Assembly (NCBI GenBank): GCA_937910305.1 | Contig: CALEPS010000055.1 | Coordinates: forward strand, 1-36,689 | DNA: 36,689 nucleotides | From: an uncultured Bacteroidales bacterium | Lineage (GTDB): Bacteria > Bacteroidota > Bacteroidia > Bacteroidales > Paludibacteraceae | Direction of reading: 5' to 3' | Shown here: positions 9,201 to 17,042 of the stretch, in pieces | How positions within the stretch are numbered: the first letter of the stretch is position 1 | Layout: every line of letters begins with the position of its first letter | The notes under the pieces: model-generated | Seen by the model: only the letters and a program-made list of their open reading frames with translations | What the model was told of the DNA's origin: nothing | Database searches by the model: none | Position numbers and translations under genes: made by a program

Positions 9201-9272
9201 TCGCCGATTGCTTACGACATCCAGTTGGCGCAAGCACGTCGTGCTGAGAAAAAAGCAGCGGATAAAAAATAA
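6228..9272 (+). CDS. secDF: Protein translocase subunit SecDF (fused SecD-SecF)
   Basis: The 1014-residue product joins SecD and SecF in one chain, as in many Bacteroidetes. It works in the inner membrane and uses the proton gradient to aid Sec-dependent export. Seen in order: an N-terminal membrane helix (residues about 7-28), the conserved NLGLDLKGGMNV, the periplasmic P1 domain, PAPARIIEESVVGPSLG, and a membrane bundle with the key GTAVDANVLIYERIREEL. From about residue 685 the SecF half follows, with NLGIDFSGGRNYVVRF and then IGYSINDTVVIFDRVRE. An Ala/Glu-rich stretch of roughly 60 residues (about 250-310) interrupts P1; it is low-complexity and probably a flexible loop. clpX follows after 14 bases and is likely co-transcribed. 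Confidence 0.96.
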   Translation: MQNKGLVRILAVCLALVCAFYLSFSLVTSHYDKKAKEYAAGDDAKEFLYLDSIATKKVWFGYTLKECREKEINLGLDLKGGMNVTMEVSVPDILDALSGHNETPNYKEALARAKQKQKSSGADFVTLFIESFNEVDPNGQLASIFSTFELKDKVTLNSTNAEVEKVIREEVDGAIQNSFNVLRTRIDRFGVVQPNIQKLSQPGRILIELPGIKEPERVRKLLQGSANLEFWETYEASELLPMLAQINRDFAATAPEAAEETKAEEVKPAEAPKAESDEIADLVENINADSAAVEADQAAQLAEYKKNNPLFAILNPSVNQAGQAYRGPVIGTVHYVDTAKVNAMLNSQIAKAILPRDARFFWTVKAIDEAGSYYQLVALKAQRDGRASLEGDVITDARADFSQFSAYANVSMSMNAEGAKTWQRLTKDNIGKSVAIVLDGYVYSFPTVQNEISGGNSQITGNFTVEEAKDLANTLKSGKMPAPARIIEESVVGPSLGREAIQAGMWSFLLGFVLILIYMVFYYGWIPGLIADAALLCNVFLLLGILASFSAVLTLPGIAGIVLTMGTAVDANVLIYERIREELRSGKGMRKAIEDGFKGAITAIIDANVTSFLTGAILAIFGTGPIKGFAVTYMIGIISSFLTAVFITRLLLEDYAGKDNAKELSFTTKLMKNFLQNVHFDFVNARKWAYCLSGALVIFAILGLEPHIFGKLNLGIDFSGGRNYVVRFDRNINTQDVRESLDKTFSATLEDGELFSLNVITYGNDANQVRISTNYRIHEETAEADEAIEALLYEGCKPFLGEDITFNDFRSTESNAAVGIMQSQKVGPAIADDITTSAVWAVLAALVVIFLYILLRFRNFAYSVGALTALAHDTVIVLGLYAILWKIMPFSMEIDQAFIAAILTVIGYSINDTVVIFDRVREYNKLYPKREKKVNINDALNNTLSRTFSTSVSTFVVLLAIFIFGGETIQGFVFALLVGVIVGTYSSVFIASPIAYDIQLAQARRAEKKAADKK

Positions 9273-9286
9273 GGAAACGCTTGGTA

Positions 9287-10531
9287 ATGGCTAAAGAGCG
9301 TAAACCGAATACTTGTTCTTTCTGCGGCGAAAGCAAACCGAACATGTTCTCCGGTATCGGAGGCACACTGATCTGTACGGATTGTATAGAGGCGGGGCAC
9401 GAGCTGGTGGCAACCATGCCTAAAGAGGCGGGGAACACGGCTAAAGACCTGGATTTCGAGAACTTGCCTACACCGCAGAAGATCAAAGATTTTCTTGATC
9501 AATATGTCATCGGCCAGGAGGAAGCAAAACGCTTCCTCTCGGTCGCTGTATATAACCACTACAAACGGCTGTTGCAGGAGATAACCAATGATGACGTAGA
9601 GATTGAGAAAAGCAATATCCTGTTGGTGGGCTCCACCGGCACGGGGAAAACCCTTCTGGCCCGAACGATAGCCAAAATGCTCAAGGTGCCGTTCGCTATC
9701 ACGGACGCTACTTCCCTTACTCAAGCCGGATATGTAGGAGAGGACGTGGAGAACATCCTCGTGCGGCTTCTGCAGGACGCCAACTACGACGTGCGGAAAG
9801 CGGAGAAAGGTATCGTCTTTATCGATGAGATAGACAAGATCTCACGCAAAAGCGAGAATATGTCCATCACCCGCGACGTGAGCGGAGAGGGCGTACAGCA
9901 GGCTCTGCTCAAGATGCTCGAAGGGTCGGTGGTGAACGTACCGCCACAAGGAGGACGCAAACATCCGGACCAGGAGTTTATACATATCAACACCGCCAAT
10001 ATCCTGTTCATCTGCGGCGGAGCGTTCGAGGGCATCGAGCGTAAGATAGCCCAGAGGCTCCACACACAGGTGATAGGCTTTACGGCGCAACAGGAGACCG
10101 AGCATCTGGATAAGAACAACCTGATCCAGTATATAGCTCCGCAGGACCTCAAATCCTATGGTCTCATCCCGGAAATCATCGGCCGTCTGCCGGTTCTGAC
10201 CCACCTCGACCCGCTGGACCACGATGCGCTGCGCGCGATCCTCACGCAACCTAAGAACGCCCTGACCAAGCAGTATCAGAAACTGCTGGCGATGGATAAT
10301 GTAACCCTGGTGTTCGAGGATGAAGCTTTGGATTATATCGTGGACAAGGCGCTGGAGTACAACTTGGGAGCACGCGGACTGCGCGGACTCATGGAAGCGG
10401 TGATGACCGATCTGATGTTCGAACTGCCGAACCACAGGAAAATAGGCCCGCAGACCTTTACGGTCACCAAAGAATATGCTTCCCGCAAATTGGAGAGGGC
10501 GGACCTATACAGGATGCAGAACGCCGTATAA
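9287..10531 (+). CDS. clpX: ATP-dependent Clp protease ATP-binding subunit ClpX
   Basis: The 414-residue AAA+ unfoldase feeds substrates to ClpP. The N-terminal zinc-binding domain has four cysteines (CSFCGE and ICTDCIEAG). The AAA+ module has Walker A GSTGTGKTLLAR (about residue 115), Walker B GIVFIDEIDKI, the pore-loop region with GYVGEDVENILVRLL, and the RKIAQR-type sensor stretch GIERKIAQR. Length is normal for the family. ATG at 9287 (MAKERKPNTC) was chosen; an in-frame TTG two codons upstream would only add MV. It lies 14 bases behind secDF and there is no clpP next to it, so the protease subunit must be encoded elsewhere. A hairpin at 10565-10597 ends the transcript. Confidence 0.97.
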   Translation: MAKERKPNTCSFCGESKPNMFSGIGGTLICTDCIEAGHELVATMPKEAGNTAKDLDFENLPTPQKIKDFLDQYVIGQEEAKRFLSVAVYNHYKRLLQEITNDDVEIEKSNILLVGSTGTGKTLLARTIAKMLKVPFAITDATSLTQAGYVGEDVENILVRLLQDANYDVRKAEKGIVFIDEIDKISRKSENMSITRDVSGEGVQQALLKMLEGSVVNVPPQGGRKHPDQEFIHINTANILFICGGAFEGIERKIAQRLHTQVIGFTAQQETEHLDKNNLIQYIAPQDLKSYGLIPEIIGRLPVLTHLDPLDHDALRAILTQPKNALTKQYQKLLAMDNVTLVFEDEALDYIVDKALEYNLGARGLRGLMEAVMTDLMFELPNHRKIGPQTFTVTKEYASRKLERADLYRMQNAV

Positions 10532-10564
10532 ACCGACCGGTATAGGGTTGGGCTAATGATAAAA

Positions 10565-10597
10565 ATAAAACGCGGTTATGAATAGCCGCGTTTTATT
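10565..10597. terminator. Bidirectional terminator between clpX and the DUF4270 gene
   Basis: ataaaacgcggttat pairs with aatagccgcgttttat, giving a GC-rich core flanked by A and T runs, so it can serve both convergent transcripts. Confidence 0.8.
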
Positions 10598-10621
10598 ATG
10601 TGGATAGGTGTACCTGCTATG

Positions 10622-12013
10622 TTAGAACCCGCTGTAAACGATCTCCAGCTTCATGCCGTTCTTGGCGGAACGTATCTTGGTGGCGGATATGGTCTGTTGC
10701 TGACGGACGGATGTGACAGCATTGGCCGAAGTATTCGTCGTTGTCGTATTGATCGTCACCGGTACCAGCAACATGTTCAGAATGGAGTCGTTCTCCTCTT
10801 TGCGCAACTGGTTAGTCAGAAAATCCGACATGTCATAACTGTAATAGTAGATCGCGTCGCCTACGGAGTCAACACCTTGCGTCAGCTGACCCAGCAGCGC
10901 ACATGTGTCGGACGGCAGCTCACGGTTCTTGAAGAAGCGGGTCATGCTCTTCTCTTTGATCAGAAGCATATGGCTGGAGGGCAACAGCCAGTCGTTCCGG
11001 TCGTTGTTATCCGGGTCCATATTCATTACGCTCACGCGGATCTCCGCTTTGTTCACATAGGGGCGTTTCAACTCCGTCCGGGTGAAGATCTTGTCCGTGA
11101 TCTGCTCCATCGGTATGCGCAGACGCGTATATACGCCCGCGGGCGCGATAATATAATTATAGGTGTCGGAATCCTGCTGCAGCGTTTCCACCCATTCTTT
11201 CTTGTCGCGATATACCAGTTGGTTCACTGTACGCACCTCTGAATTGGCATAGAATGCCTTCATGTCCGATACGGTCGTGTCTTTGCCTGCTTTGTTGTAT
11301 TGGAAATGGTAGAACACACCTAACGCCACATCGGAGATATTCAGCATCGTTGCCGATCCGAATGAGGTCTCCAACAACAGGCCCTTGAACTGCTCATTGA
11401 ATTTGTCCTGGCTCTCAAAGTTGGTGATAGATGCGAAATCCTGCATGAAATCGTCATTCACCCGCATACGTACCATCGGGATATATTGCCCGTTCGTGTT
11501 GCGGATAGAGTCGCGTTTCTCGGACGCCACCACGATCCTGTGGTTGGTCAGGATGCTCTTGCTACGCGTGCAATAGTCGTCGATATTCAGGTCCGTAGGG
11601 TAGGTACTATTGTATCGGAAGGTATTCTTATCCATCAAATAGGCATTGATAGCCAGAGGCGACTTGTCGTCGCCCACCCAACTCGAATAGTACATGAACA
11701 AGCATATCGAGTCCACCGTGAATCCTTCGGGATAGGTGTATCCCTCCGGGCATGCCAGCTGGGTCAGCACGGAGGCGCGTAATACACCGTAATCGGTCTC
11801 TATCTCGCCCAACAGGAACGAATCAGCCTGGGAGATAATAGCATCGCAGCTATCTACGGCGGAGGATATGGAAAACGTGTCTGCCAATACAATAATGGCG
11901 TCGTTTTCATCCAATATCGACTCGCCTGTGGTGGTTACATCATCCTTGCACGCTGTCCACAGCAACATTACCGCGAGCAACGAAAACCCTATGAACGCAA
12001 AACGTCTATACAT
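10622..12013 (-). CDS. DUF4270 family lipoprotein
   Basis: The 463-residue protein has a lipoprotein signal (FIGFSLLAVMLLWTACKDD, with the lipidated cysteine at about residue 22) and the DUF4270 pattern of a long beta-rich outer-membrane protein. Seen are SILDENDAIIVLADTFSI near the start, GVLRASVLTQLACPEG, a region of repeated beta strands, and the C-terminal ATKIRSAKNGMKLEIVYSGF. The function of DUF4270 is not established. The gene overlaps the 3' end of the GT5 glycogen synthase by eight bases (ATGTATAG), so the two are translationally coupled. Their adjacency to panC is a recurrent arrangement in Bacteroidetes. Confidence 0.85.
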   Translation of the reverse strand: MYRRFAFIGFSLLAVMLLWTACKDDVTTTGESILDENDAIIVLADTFSISSAVDSCDAIISQADSFLLGEIETDYGVLRASVLTQLACPEGYTYPEGFTVDSICLFMYYSSWVGDDKSPLAINAYLMDKNTFRYNSTYPTDLNIDDYCTRSKSILTNHRIVVASEKRDSIRNTNGQYIPMVRMRVNDDFMQDFASITNFESQDKFNEQFKGLLLETSFGSATMLNISDVALGVFYHFQYNKAGKDTTVSDMKAFYANSEVRTVNQLVYRDKKEWVETLQQDSDTYNYIIAPAGVYTRLRIPMEQITDKIFTRTELKRPYVNKAEIRVSVMNMDPDNNDRNDWLLPSSHMLLIKEKSMTRFFKNRELPSDTCALLGQLTQGVDSVGDAIYYYSYDMSDFLTNQLRKEENDSILNMLLVPVTINTTTTNTSANAVTSVRQQQTISATKIRSAKNGMKLEIVYSGF

Positions 12014-12851
12014 TCTCTACCTCGAGGAGTGTGTTATAAAAATCCCATTGGCGTTTGGCTGCGGCGGCAAGGTCCTCGGTCTCCTCATATTTCAAAATAG
12101 GCTTGTTCTTGGTTTCGGCATAATTGGCTACACGTTGGTTTACAGTAGGTGTGGCATAGACAATAGCATCCGAATAATCAACTGCCAAACGCATCAATTC
12201 TTCATATCCTACAGGGAAATCGGCTATAGAACGAACATCCGTATTCATGATTCCCTCTATACGTAACTTGTCCGCAAATTTGGAGTGGAACGGCGTCTTG
12301 TACTCGTTGTCATCCAGCATCAGCACTATCTTCGAGTGCGCAAAGAAAGGCTCGTCGTTGAAGGCTTTCTTCAGATACAGCGGAGCTAACGCACTCATCC
12401 ATCCCGAACACAGAATAACATCCGGTGTCCAGCGCAGTTTCTTCACCGTTTCTATTACGCCGCGGGCATAGAAAATAACGCGGTCGTCGTTGTCCGGATA
12501 TTCTACGCCGTTCTCGTTGGTCACTCCTTTGCGCCGGTGGAATAAATCATCATTATCTATAAAATAGATTTGAATACGGGCTGTCTGGATTGAAGCAACC
12601 TTAATCAGCAACGGGTGGTCGGATTCCTCGATGATAAGGTTCATTCCCGAAAGACGAATCACTTCATGCAACTGGTTGCGACGTTCGTTAATCTCACCGA
12701 ATTTAGGCATAAAAGTGCGTGTTTCATAACCATGTCCCTGGAAGAACTCTGGTAACTGGCGATTCAGCATGCGGATGGGTGTTTCCTCTGCTAAATAAGG
12801 GTATATCTCCTGAGAGATAAATAAGATACGTTTCGGCTCTTTCATAGGCAT
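12006..12851 (-). CDS. Glycogen/starch synthase catalytic-domain protein (GT5-like, short form)
   Basis: The protein, about 281 residues, opens KEPKRILFISQEIYPYLAEETPI and continues with NQLHEVIRLSGMNLIIEESDHPLLIKVASI, YFIDNDDLFHRR and FYARGVIETVKKLRWTPDVILCSGWMSALAPLYLK. This matches the N-terminal GT5 domain of glycogen synthases, but only that half of the GT-B fold is present. The short form is usual in Bacteroidales and the C-terminal Rossmann half is absent, so true synthase activity is uncertain. The longer reading from an ATG at 12872 is rejected because that ATG lies in the -7 box (12877-12870); ATG at 12851 or 12845 follows the predicted start site (near 12863). It is divergent from panC. 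Confidence 0.8.
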   Translation of the reverse strand: MPMKEPKRILFISQEIYPYLAEETPIRMLNRQLPEFFQGHGYETRTFMPKFGEINERRNQLHEVIRLSGMNLIIEESDHPLLIKVASIQTARIQIYFIDNDDLFHRRKGVTNENGVEYPDNDDRVIFYARGVIETVKKLRWTPDVILCSGWMSALAPLYLKKAFNDEPFFAHSKIVLMLDDNEYKTPFHSKFADKLRIEGIMNTDVRSIADFPVGYEELMRLAVDYSDAIVYATPTVNQRVANYAETKNKPILKYEETEDLAAAAKRQWDFYNTLLEVENV

Positions 12852-12869
12852 GTACACTTTTTCGCATTG

Positions 12870-12901
12870 CAAAGGTACAAAAAAAATCCGACATGACGAA
12901 A
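12870..12901 (-). promoter_or_regulatory. Promoter of the GT5-DUF4270 operon
   Basis: TACCTTTG on the minus strand at 12877-12870, with a T-rich, weak -33 region about 20 bases upstream. It faces away from the panC promoter 75 bases on. Confidence 0.65.
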
Positions 12902-12927
12902 AAAAAAGACCAAAAAGTGACGAAAAA

Positions 12928-12959
12928 TTTTATTTTTCGACATTTTTTGCGTATCTTTG
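12928..12959 (+). promoter_or_regulatory. panC promoter
   Basis: TATCTTTG at 12952-12959 with a T-rich -33 region (tttt, 12928-12931). Transcription would begin near 12966, about 36 bases before the ATG. Confidence 0.6.
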
Positions 12960-13001
12960 CACGTTTTTTGACATAATTGACCATTTTTTTAATACATATC
13001 T

Positions 13002-13895
13002 ATGCAAATTATTAGTACGAAAAAAGAACTGCAGGCTGCTGTGGCAGCATGCAAGAATGCAGGGAAAACAATCGGTTTGGTTCCTACTATGGGAGCTTTG
13101 CATGCAGGGCACGCCAGTCTGGTCAAACGCGCTGTGGCGGAGAACGACGTTTGTGTTGTCTCTGTATTTGTCAACCCAACTCAGTTTAACAACAAAGAGG
13201 ATCTCGCGAAATATCCCCGTAATATTCAGCGGGATGCGGAATTATTGAGCAACTTAGGTGCCCATTTCGTATTTGCTCCGACGCCCGAAGAGATGTATTC
13301 GGCAGAGGAGATGAACACTACTTTCCAATTCGATTTCGCAGGCTTGGACCAAGTGATGGAGGGTAAAATGCGTCCCGGACATTTCAACGGAGTGGTACAG
13401 GTCGTTAGCCGTCTTTTCTATCTCGTACAGCCCGACAAGGCGTATTTCGGAGAAAAAGACTTCCAGCAACTGGCTATCATCCGTCACATGGTGGAGCGTA
13501 GTTCGATGGCGGGTACTTTCGGAGACCTGAAAATCATCGGATGCCCTATCGTACGTGAAGAGTCGGGATTAGCGCTCTCCAGCCGGAATGAAAGACTCTC
13601 TGCCGAAGAAAAAGAAACGGCATTGGCTATCTCCAAGACTCTTTTTGAGTCGTTGGAATGGGCAAAAGAAACTACTGCAGACGGCGTACTGAACAACTCC
13701 GCTGAAGCGGTGAAGAAAGTGCAGCAGCGAGTGACAGACACCATTAACGCTGTAGAAGGACTGGAGGTGGAATACTACGAGATAGTGGACCAAACGACGC
13801 TCCTTCCTACCGATACCTTCAACCACGCTATCGGCTGCGTCACTGTCTATTGCGGTCCCGTCCGCCTCATCGACAACATCAAATACACAAACTAA
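13002..13895 (+). CDS. panC: Pantothenate synthetase
   Basis: The 297-residue protein joins pantoate and beta-alanine, using ATP, to make pantothenate for coenzyme A. Motifs seen: the nucleotide-binding GLVPTMGALHAGHASLV (HIGH-like), VSVFVNPTQFNNKEDLAKYPR, the pantoate site around FNGVVQVVSRLFYLVQPDKAYFGEKDFQQL, and the KMSKS-like region SGLALSSRNERLS. Length (typically 280-290) is normal. The ATG at 13002 follows a TATCTTTG promoter by about 40 bases. panC lies 118 bases ahead of pdxB on the same strand; no panB or panD is in the window. Confidence 0.97.
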   Translation: MQIISTKKELQAAVAACKNAGKTIGLVPTMGALHAGHASLVKRAVAENDVCVVSVFVNPTQFNNKEDLAKYPRNIQRDAELLSNLGAHFVFAPTPEEMYSAEEMNTTFQFDFAGLDQVMEGKMRPGHFNGVVQVVSRLFYLVQPDKAYFGEKDFQQLAIIRHMVERSSMAGTFGDLKIIGCPIVREESGLALSSRNERLSAEEKETALAISKTLFESLEWAKETTADGVLNNSAEAVKKVQQRVTDTINAVEGLEVEYYEIVDQTTLLPTDTFNHAIGCVTVYCGPVRLIDNIKYTN

Positions 13896-13928
13896 TGGCA
13901 TTTAATCTGCACTAATTCCGCAGTAAAA

Positions 13929-13982
13929 CACGATACATATACGATAGATACATGATAGATATACGATATATTAGTATCGTAT
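13929..13982. repeat. Tandem atACGATAgat units ending in a hairpin
   Basis: Between panC and pdxB, four diverged 10-11-base units (acgatacat, acgatagat, atgatagat, acgatatat) follow one another. The last forms an 8-bp stem, atacgata (13961-13968) with tatcgtat (13975-13982). Its role is unknown; it could attenuate read-through into pdxB. Confidence 0.5.
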
Positions 13983-14013
13983 AAAAGGAACATCGCTATA
14001 GCCATTGTATAGG

Positions 14014-15102
14014 ATGAAGATAGTCATAGATAAAAATATTCCTTTCTTGGAGGAAGCCGTAAAACGCGAATGGCAGGAAGTGGAGATTTGTCCGATGGAA
14101 TCGGAAGAAATTACACCTTCTGCTGTCCGCGATGCGGACGTTTTGGTAGTGCGCACGCGGACCAAAATCGATGAATCGCTGCTCGCCGGTTCGCAGATCA
14201 GAATGGTCTGTACTGCCACCATCGGCTTTGACCATATAGATACCGCTTATTGCGAAGCGAATCATATACGGTGGATGTCGTGTCCCGGATGCAATGCGCA
14301 AGCCGTGTGTGACTATATAGAAGAAGCCCTGGACGAGTATCTTACAGCGAACTTCGTGAGCGGTCTTACAGCGCAGCGGTCTTGCAGCGAAGCGGTCTTA
14401 CAGCGAAGCGATCTGTCTATCGGCGTCGTCGGAGTTGGGCATGTAGGCTCATTGGTTGCGCAGATGGCGGAACGCAAAGGACTGAAAGTGCTGCTGAACG
14501 ATCCACCCAAAGGAATAGGCGTTTCGCTCGATTTCATCGCAGAAAACAGCGACATCATCACCTTCCATGTCCCCCTAATAAAACACAAACTACAAACCAC
14601 AAACTCTTCCCCCCTCTATGGGGGGACTGAGGGGGGCTTCGAGGGGTTTGGCTCCACCTTCCACCTCTGCGACGAAGCGTTCCTGCGCAAATGCAAGCCG
14701 GGCGCTCTCATCATCAATGCGGCGCGCGGAGGGGTAGTGGACGAACCGGCGCTGTTGGCAAGCGAGCATCCTTTCGTCTTGGATACATGGGAAAATGAAC
14801 CGCATATCAACCCTTCCGTACTGGATAAAGCATTCCTGGCCTCGATGCATATTGCAGGCTATTCGGTACAAGGCAAACGCAATGCCTCGCAGATGTGCCT
14901 TGACGCCATCGCTGAACTCTTCCGGCTCCCCGAAATCAATATCTCGGAATACCGCTATACAGCCTCCGTGGGAACTTCCTCTGCCTCCATACAAAAAGGA
15001 GACTCGGCGCCCGGATGGCTGTCCCGAATCTCCGATTCTCTCAAGAAAGATCCTACTGCCTTTGAGTCTCTCCGCAGAGTGTATCCACTGCGCGGAGTAT
15101 AG
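14014..15102 (+). CDS. pdxB: Erythronate-4-phosphate dehydrogenase, with two repeat insertions
   Basis: The 362-residue protein is a D-2-hydroxyacid dehydrogenase of the PdxB type (pyridoxal phosphate synthesis). The start is MKIVIDKNIPFLEEA; then come VLVVRTRTKID, TATIGFDHID, WMSCPGCNAQAVCDY, the NAD-binding GVVGVGHVGSLVAQ, INAARGGVVDEPALL and FVLDTWENEP, then HIAGYSVQGK with the active-site histidine. Two pieces are absent from ordinary PdxB. Residues about 116-131 come from a 16-bp unit repeated three times (14359-14406). Residues about 190-210 (KLQTTNSSPLYGG and TEGGFEGFGS) come from a C-run/G-run hairpin. Both keep the frame and fall in loops of the Rossmann domain. The start is the ATG at 14014; a TTG nine bases upstream is less likely. 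The 3' end overlaps the convergent peptidase gene by 50 bp. Confidence 0.9.
   Translation: MKIVIDKNIPFLEEAVKREWQEVEICPMESEEITPSAVRDADVLVVRTRTKIDESLLAGSQIRMVCTATIGFDHIDTAYCEANHIRWMSCPGCNAQAVCDYIEEALDEYLTANFVSGLTAQRSCSEAVLQRSDLSIGVVGVGHVGSLVAQMAERKGLKVLLNDPPKGIGVSLDFIAENSDIITFHVPLIKHKLQTTNSSPLYGGTEGGFEGFGSTFHLCDEAFLRKCKPGALIINAARGGVVDEPALLASEHPFVLDTWENEPHINPSVLDKAFLASMHIAGYSVQGKRNASQMCLDAIAELFRLPEINISEYRYTASVGTSSASIQKGDSAPGWLSRISDSLKKDPTAFESLRRVYPLRGV
14359..14406. repeat. Three 16-bp tandem repeats within pdxB
   Basis: Units agcggtcttacagcgc, agcggtcttgcagcga and agcggtcttacagcga follow directly, and a partial fourth begins at 14407. Three 16-bp units add exactly 16 codons, so the frame is kept. 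Confidence 0.9.
14605..14655. repeat. C-run/G-run hairpin repeat within pdxB
   Basis: cccccctctatggggg forms a hairpin and is followed by further G runs (gaggggggc, gaggggttt). The same layout is seen at 2081-2112, 23447-23478, 24690-24722 and 24812-24850, all of which lie outside genes or at a gene end. Confidence 0.75.
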
Positions 15103-17029
15103 GATCAATAGACGGTGCTTCGCCTACTGCCTGGATCATCCACTCCTTCGGAGTCAGTCTTCCCAAGCGGTATATACGCATATATTCCTGTGCAAACTCC
15201 TGCTGCGTCTTGTATTGTGCCAAGTGCTCCTCCAACTGGTATTGCACGATATGCCCCAACGGATAATTGGGCAAGTACATCGGAGCATTCACCGTATGGC
15301 TGTAAACAGCCAGTAAGATGCAGTCGTGTTCGCCTAACACCGGTTCGTAGTATTCATTCCATACCTCTTTGGCAATCTGTATCGTTGCTTCACATAGTTC
15401 TTGCGGGGTTGCCTTGGGATGAGCGTATATCCATTGCCACATCTGCATATCTACCAGACTTACTCCCATGATCTCGTACATGGACCAGAACTGATCCAGC
15501 ACTTCGTCCGGGTTATTGATTCCGTTGCCCATTTGTCCGTCCGGCAGAAGTTGCAGGTCCCGGTGCTGCCAGAGAAAAGCGGAAGCCTCGGTATAGGCTG
15601 TATTGGGTACGCCGGACAGCATGTAGTGATCGATAAAATACATATCCAGCACTTGCTCCACGCAATGGCCGAACTCATGTACGGCGATATTATATCCCTT
15701 GTAATCCATGCCGTTTTCAGGTATTCTGGTACGCAAACGCGCATCTTCCTTGCGTCCCAAAGAAGGCCATGCGTGTCCCGAACCGCGCGCCGGCTCTACC
15801 GCTATATGCTGCGCTATGCGACGGGCGTCTTCGGAATAAAATCCCATCTTCGTCAACAGCCGCCACATATCTGCTGCAAAGGCATTGGCGTCCGGATATA
15901 GTTTCCGTGTCTGCGCACTCAGTGCGTCTTCGTTCAGGCTGGCTCTTGCTTTGAACCCGTCATACCATATATCGTACGGACGCAGATCGCGTTCCAGCCG
16001 CTCTTTGATAACGGCTGCTACCTGAGCCACTTGCTTCGATCCTATCAGTGCGCGGAAGAGACTATCCAATTCCGCTGCCGGAATCTCTACTCCTTCCTCA
16101 AAATTACGCCGGATACCTGTCGGTGCGGAGGGGCAATAGGCGTCTTCTGCAAAATAAGCATGGGCGATATCCAGTATCTTCCGGTACCGTGTGTAAGGTT
16201 CATTACCTCCGGTTTCATCGGAATAAGGCTGCCATATATAATCGGGATTATTGATGGCTTCGGCAGGAATAGACTGGTCCACTATACGCTGCATCACCCT
16301 GCAAATCATCTCTTGTTTCTCACGGTTTCGTCCCCGCGCCTCCAGATTGTCCGATTGATACAGTGCTTTCAGTTCGTCGCGCAAGTTCCAGTGGCTGAGC
16401 AGGATCTTGTCATCATCCCATAGTTGCCGGCCATCCTCCGTCCGGAGATTTCCCATATAGATATTGTAATCAGCGATATAGTTCTCCGCTTCTGCCAGCG
16501 CTTGCGCCATGCGTGTGTTTACTTCTGCCGGCACGCGGGTGGTGAATATATCTCCCATACGCGCATATGCCCATTCCTGCCGGCTCCATTCCTTGCCCAG
16601 ACGGTTTTTCTCTTCCAGACTGTAATGCGGGAAATTGATGATTGTGATGAATGCCAGTTTGTTGTCAAACATATCATCCGAGAAATGCGCCAGCGGACTG
16701 TAGCCGGACATAATCCAGTCCGGCTCTTGAGGTTCTGCAGCGTTGGTCAGTTGGGTAGGGCGCAATAATTCAACAGTAAGCATATCTGCCGATTGATATA
16801 CTTGTTCAAAAATCCTGCTCAGTGATTCAAAAAGAACAAGCCGTTCGCTGTCCGTGGTGCAGTAATAGTCTGCTACCAGTTGGTCAAAATCTTGCGGTGT
16901 GCCGTCTTTTTCTGTCCATAACGCTGCTGCCTGCTGTACGCCGCGAGGAGCAGATTCGTCCGGTTTCAACGGACTTTTTGTACTACATGAGGCTAACATA
17001 ACCAAGCCGAGAATGAGGTATTTCTTCAT
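15053..17029 (-). CDS. Zinc-metallopeptidase-like lipoprotein (HEFGH motif)
   Basis: The 658-residue product starts MKKYLILGLVMLASCSTKS, a lipoprotein signal with cysteine at about residue 15. The core has a zincin motif, AVHEFGHCVEQ (about residue 450), and a likely third zinc ligand in NTAYTEASAFLWQ about 30 residues on, the gluzincin arrangement. The long helical N-terminal region (for example DYYCTTDSERLVLFESL) gives no clear family, although the layout recalls M3-like peptidases. ATG at 17029 was chosen because it gives the signal peptide; an ATG at 17146 would overlap the upstream gene by more than 100 bases. It is the last gene of the PASTA-rluD-porX-EEP operon, 13 bases after the EEP gene, and its 3' end overlaps pdxB. 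Confidence 0.75.
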   Translation of the reverse strand: MKKYLILGLVMLASCSTKSPLKPDESAPRGVQQAAALWTEKDGTPQDFDQLVADYYCTTDSERLVLFESLSRIFEQVYQSADMLTVELLRPTQLTNAAEPQEPDWIMSGYSPLAHFSDDMFDNKLAFITIINFPHYSLEEKNRLGKEWSRQEWAYARMGDIFTTRVPAEVNTRMAQALAEAENYIADYNIYMGNLRTEDGRQLWDDDKILLSHWNLRDELKALYQSDNLEARGRNREKQEMICRVMQRIVDQSIPAEAINNPDYIWQPYSDETGGNEPYTRYRKILDIAHAYFAEDAYCPSAPTGIRRNFEEGVEIPAAELDSLFRALIGSKQVAQVAAVIKERLERDLRPYDIWYDGFKARASLNEDALSAQTRKLYPDANAFAADMWRLLTKMGFYSEDARRIAQHIAVEPARGSGHAWPSLGRKEDARLRTRIPENGMDYKGYNIAVHEFGHCVEQVLDMYFIDHYMLSGVPNTAYTEASAFLWQHRDLQLLPDGQMGNGINNPDEVLDQFWSMYEIMGVSLVDMQMWQWIYAHPKATPQELCEATIQIAKEVWNEYYEPVLGEHDCILLAVYSHTVNAPMYLPNYPLGHIVQYQLEEHLAQYKTQQEFAQEYMRIYRLGRLTPKEWMIQAVGEAPSIDPILRAVDTLCGETQRQ

Positions 17030-17042
17030 AGATATATTGTAT

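Noticed and set aside
8079..9233. A 384-codon frame antisense to secDF
   Set aside because: It is a mirror of the SecF half, very acidic, without a promoter or family.
12845..12872. ATG at 12872 as start of the glycogen synthase
   Set aside because: That ATG is within the -7 box of its own promoter, so it cannot be in the transcript.
14341..14415. CRISPR-like array
   Set aside because: The 16-bp units are directly adjacent with no spacers and lie inside pdxB; no cas genes are present.
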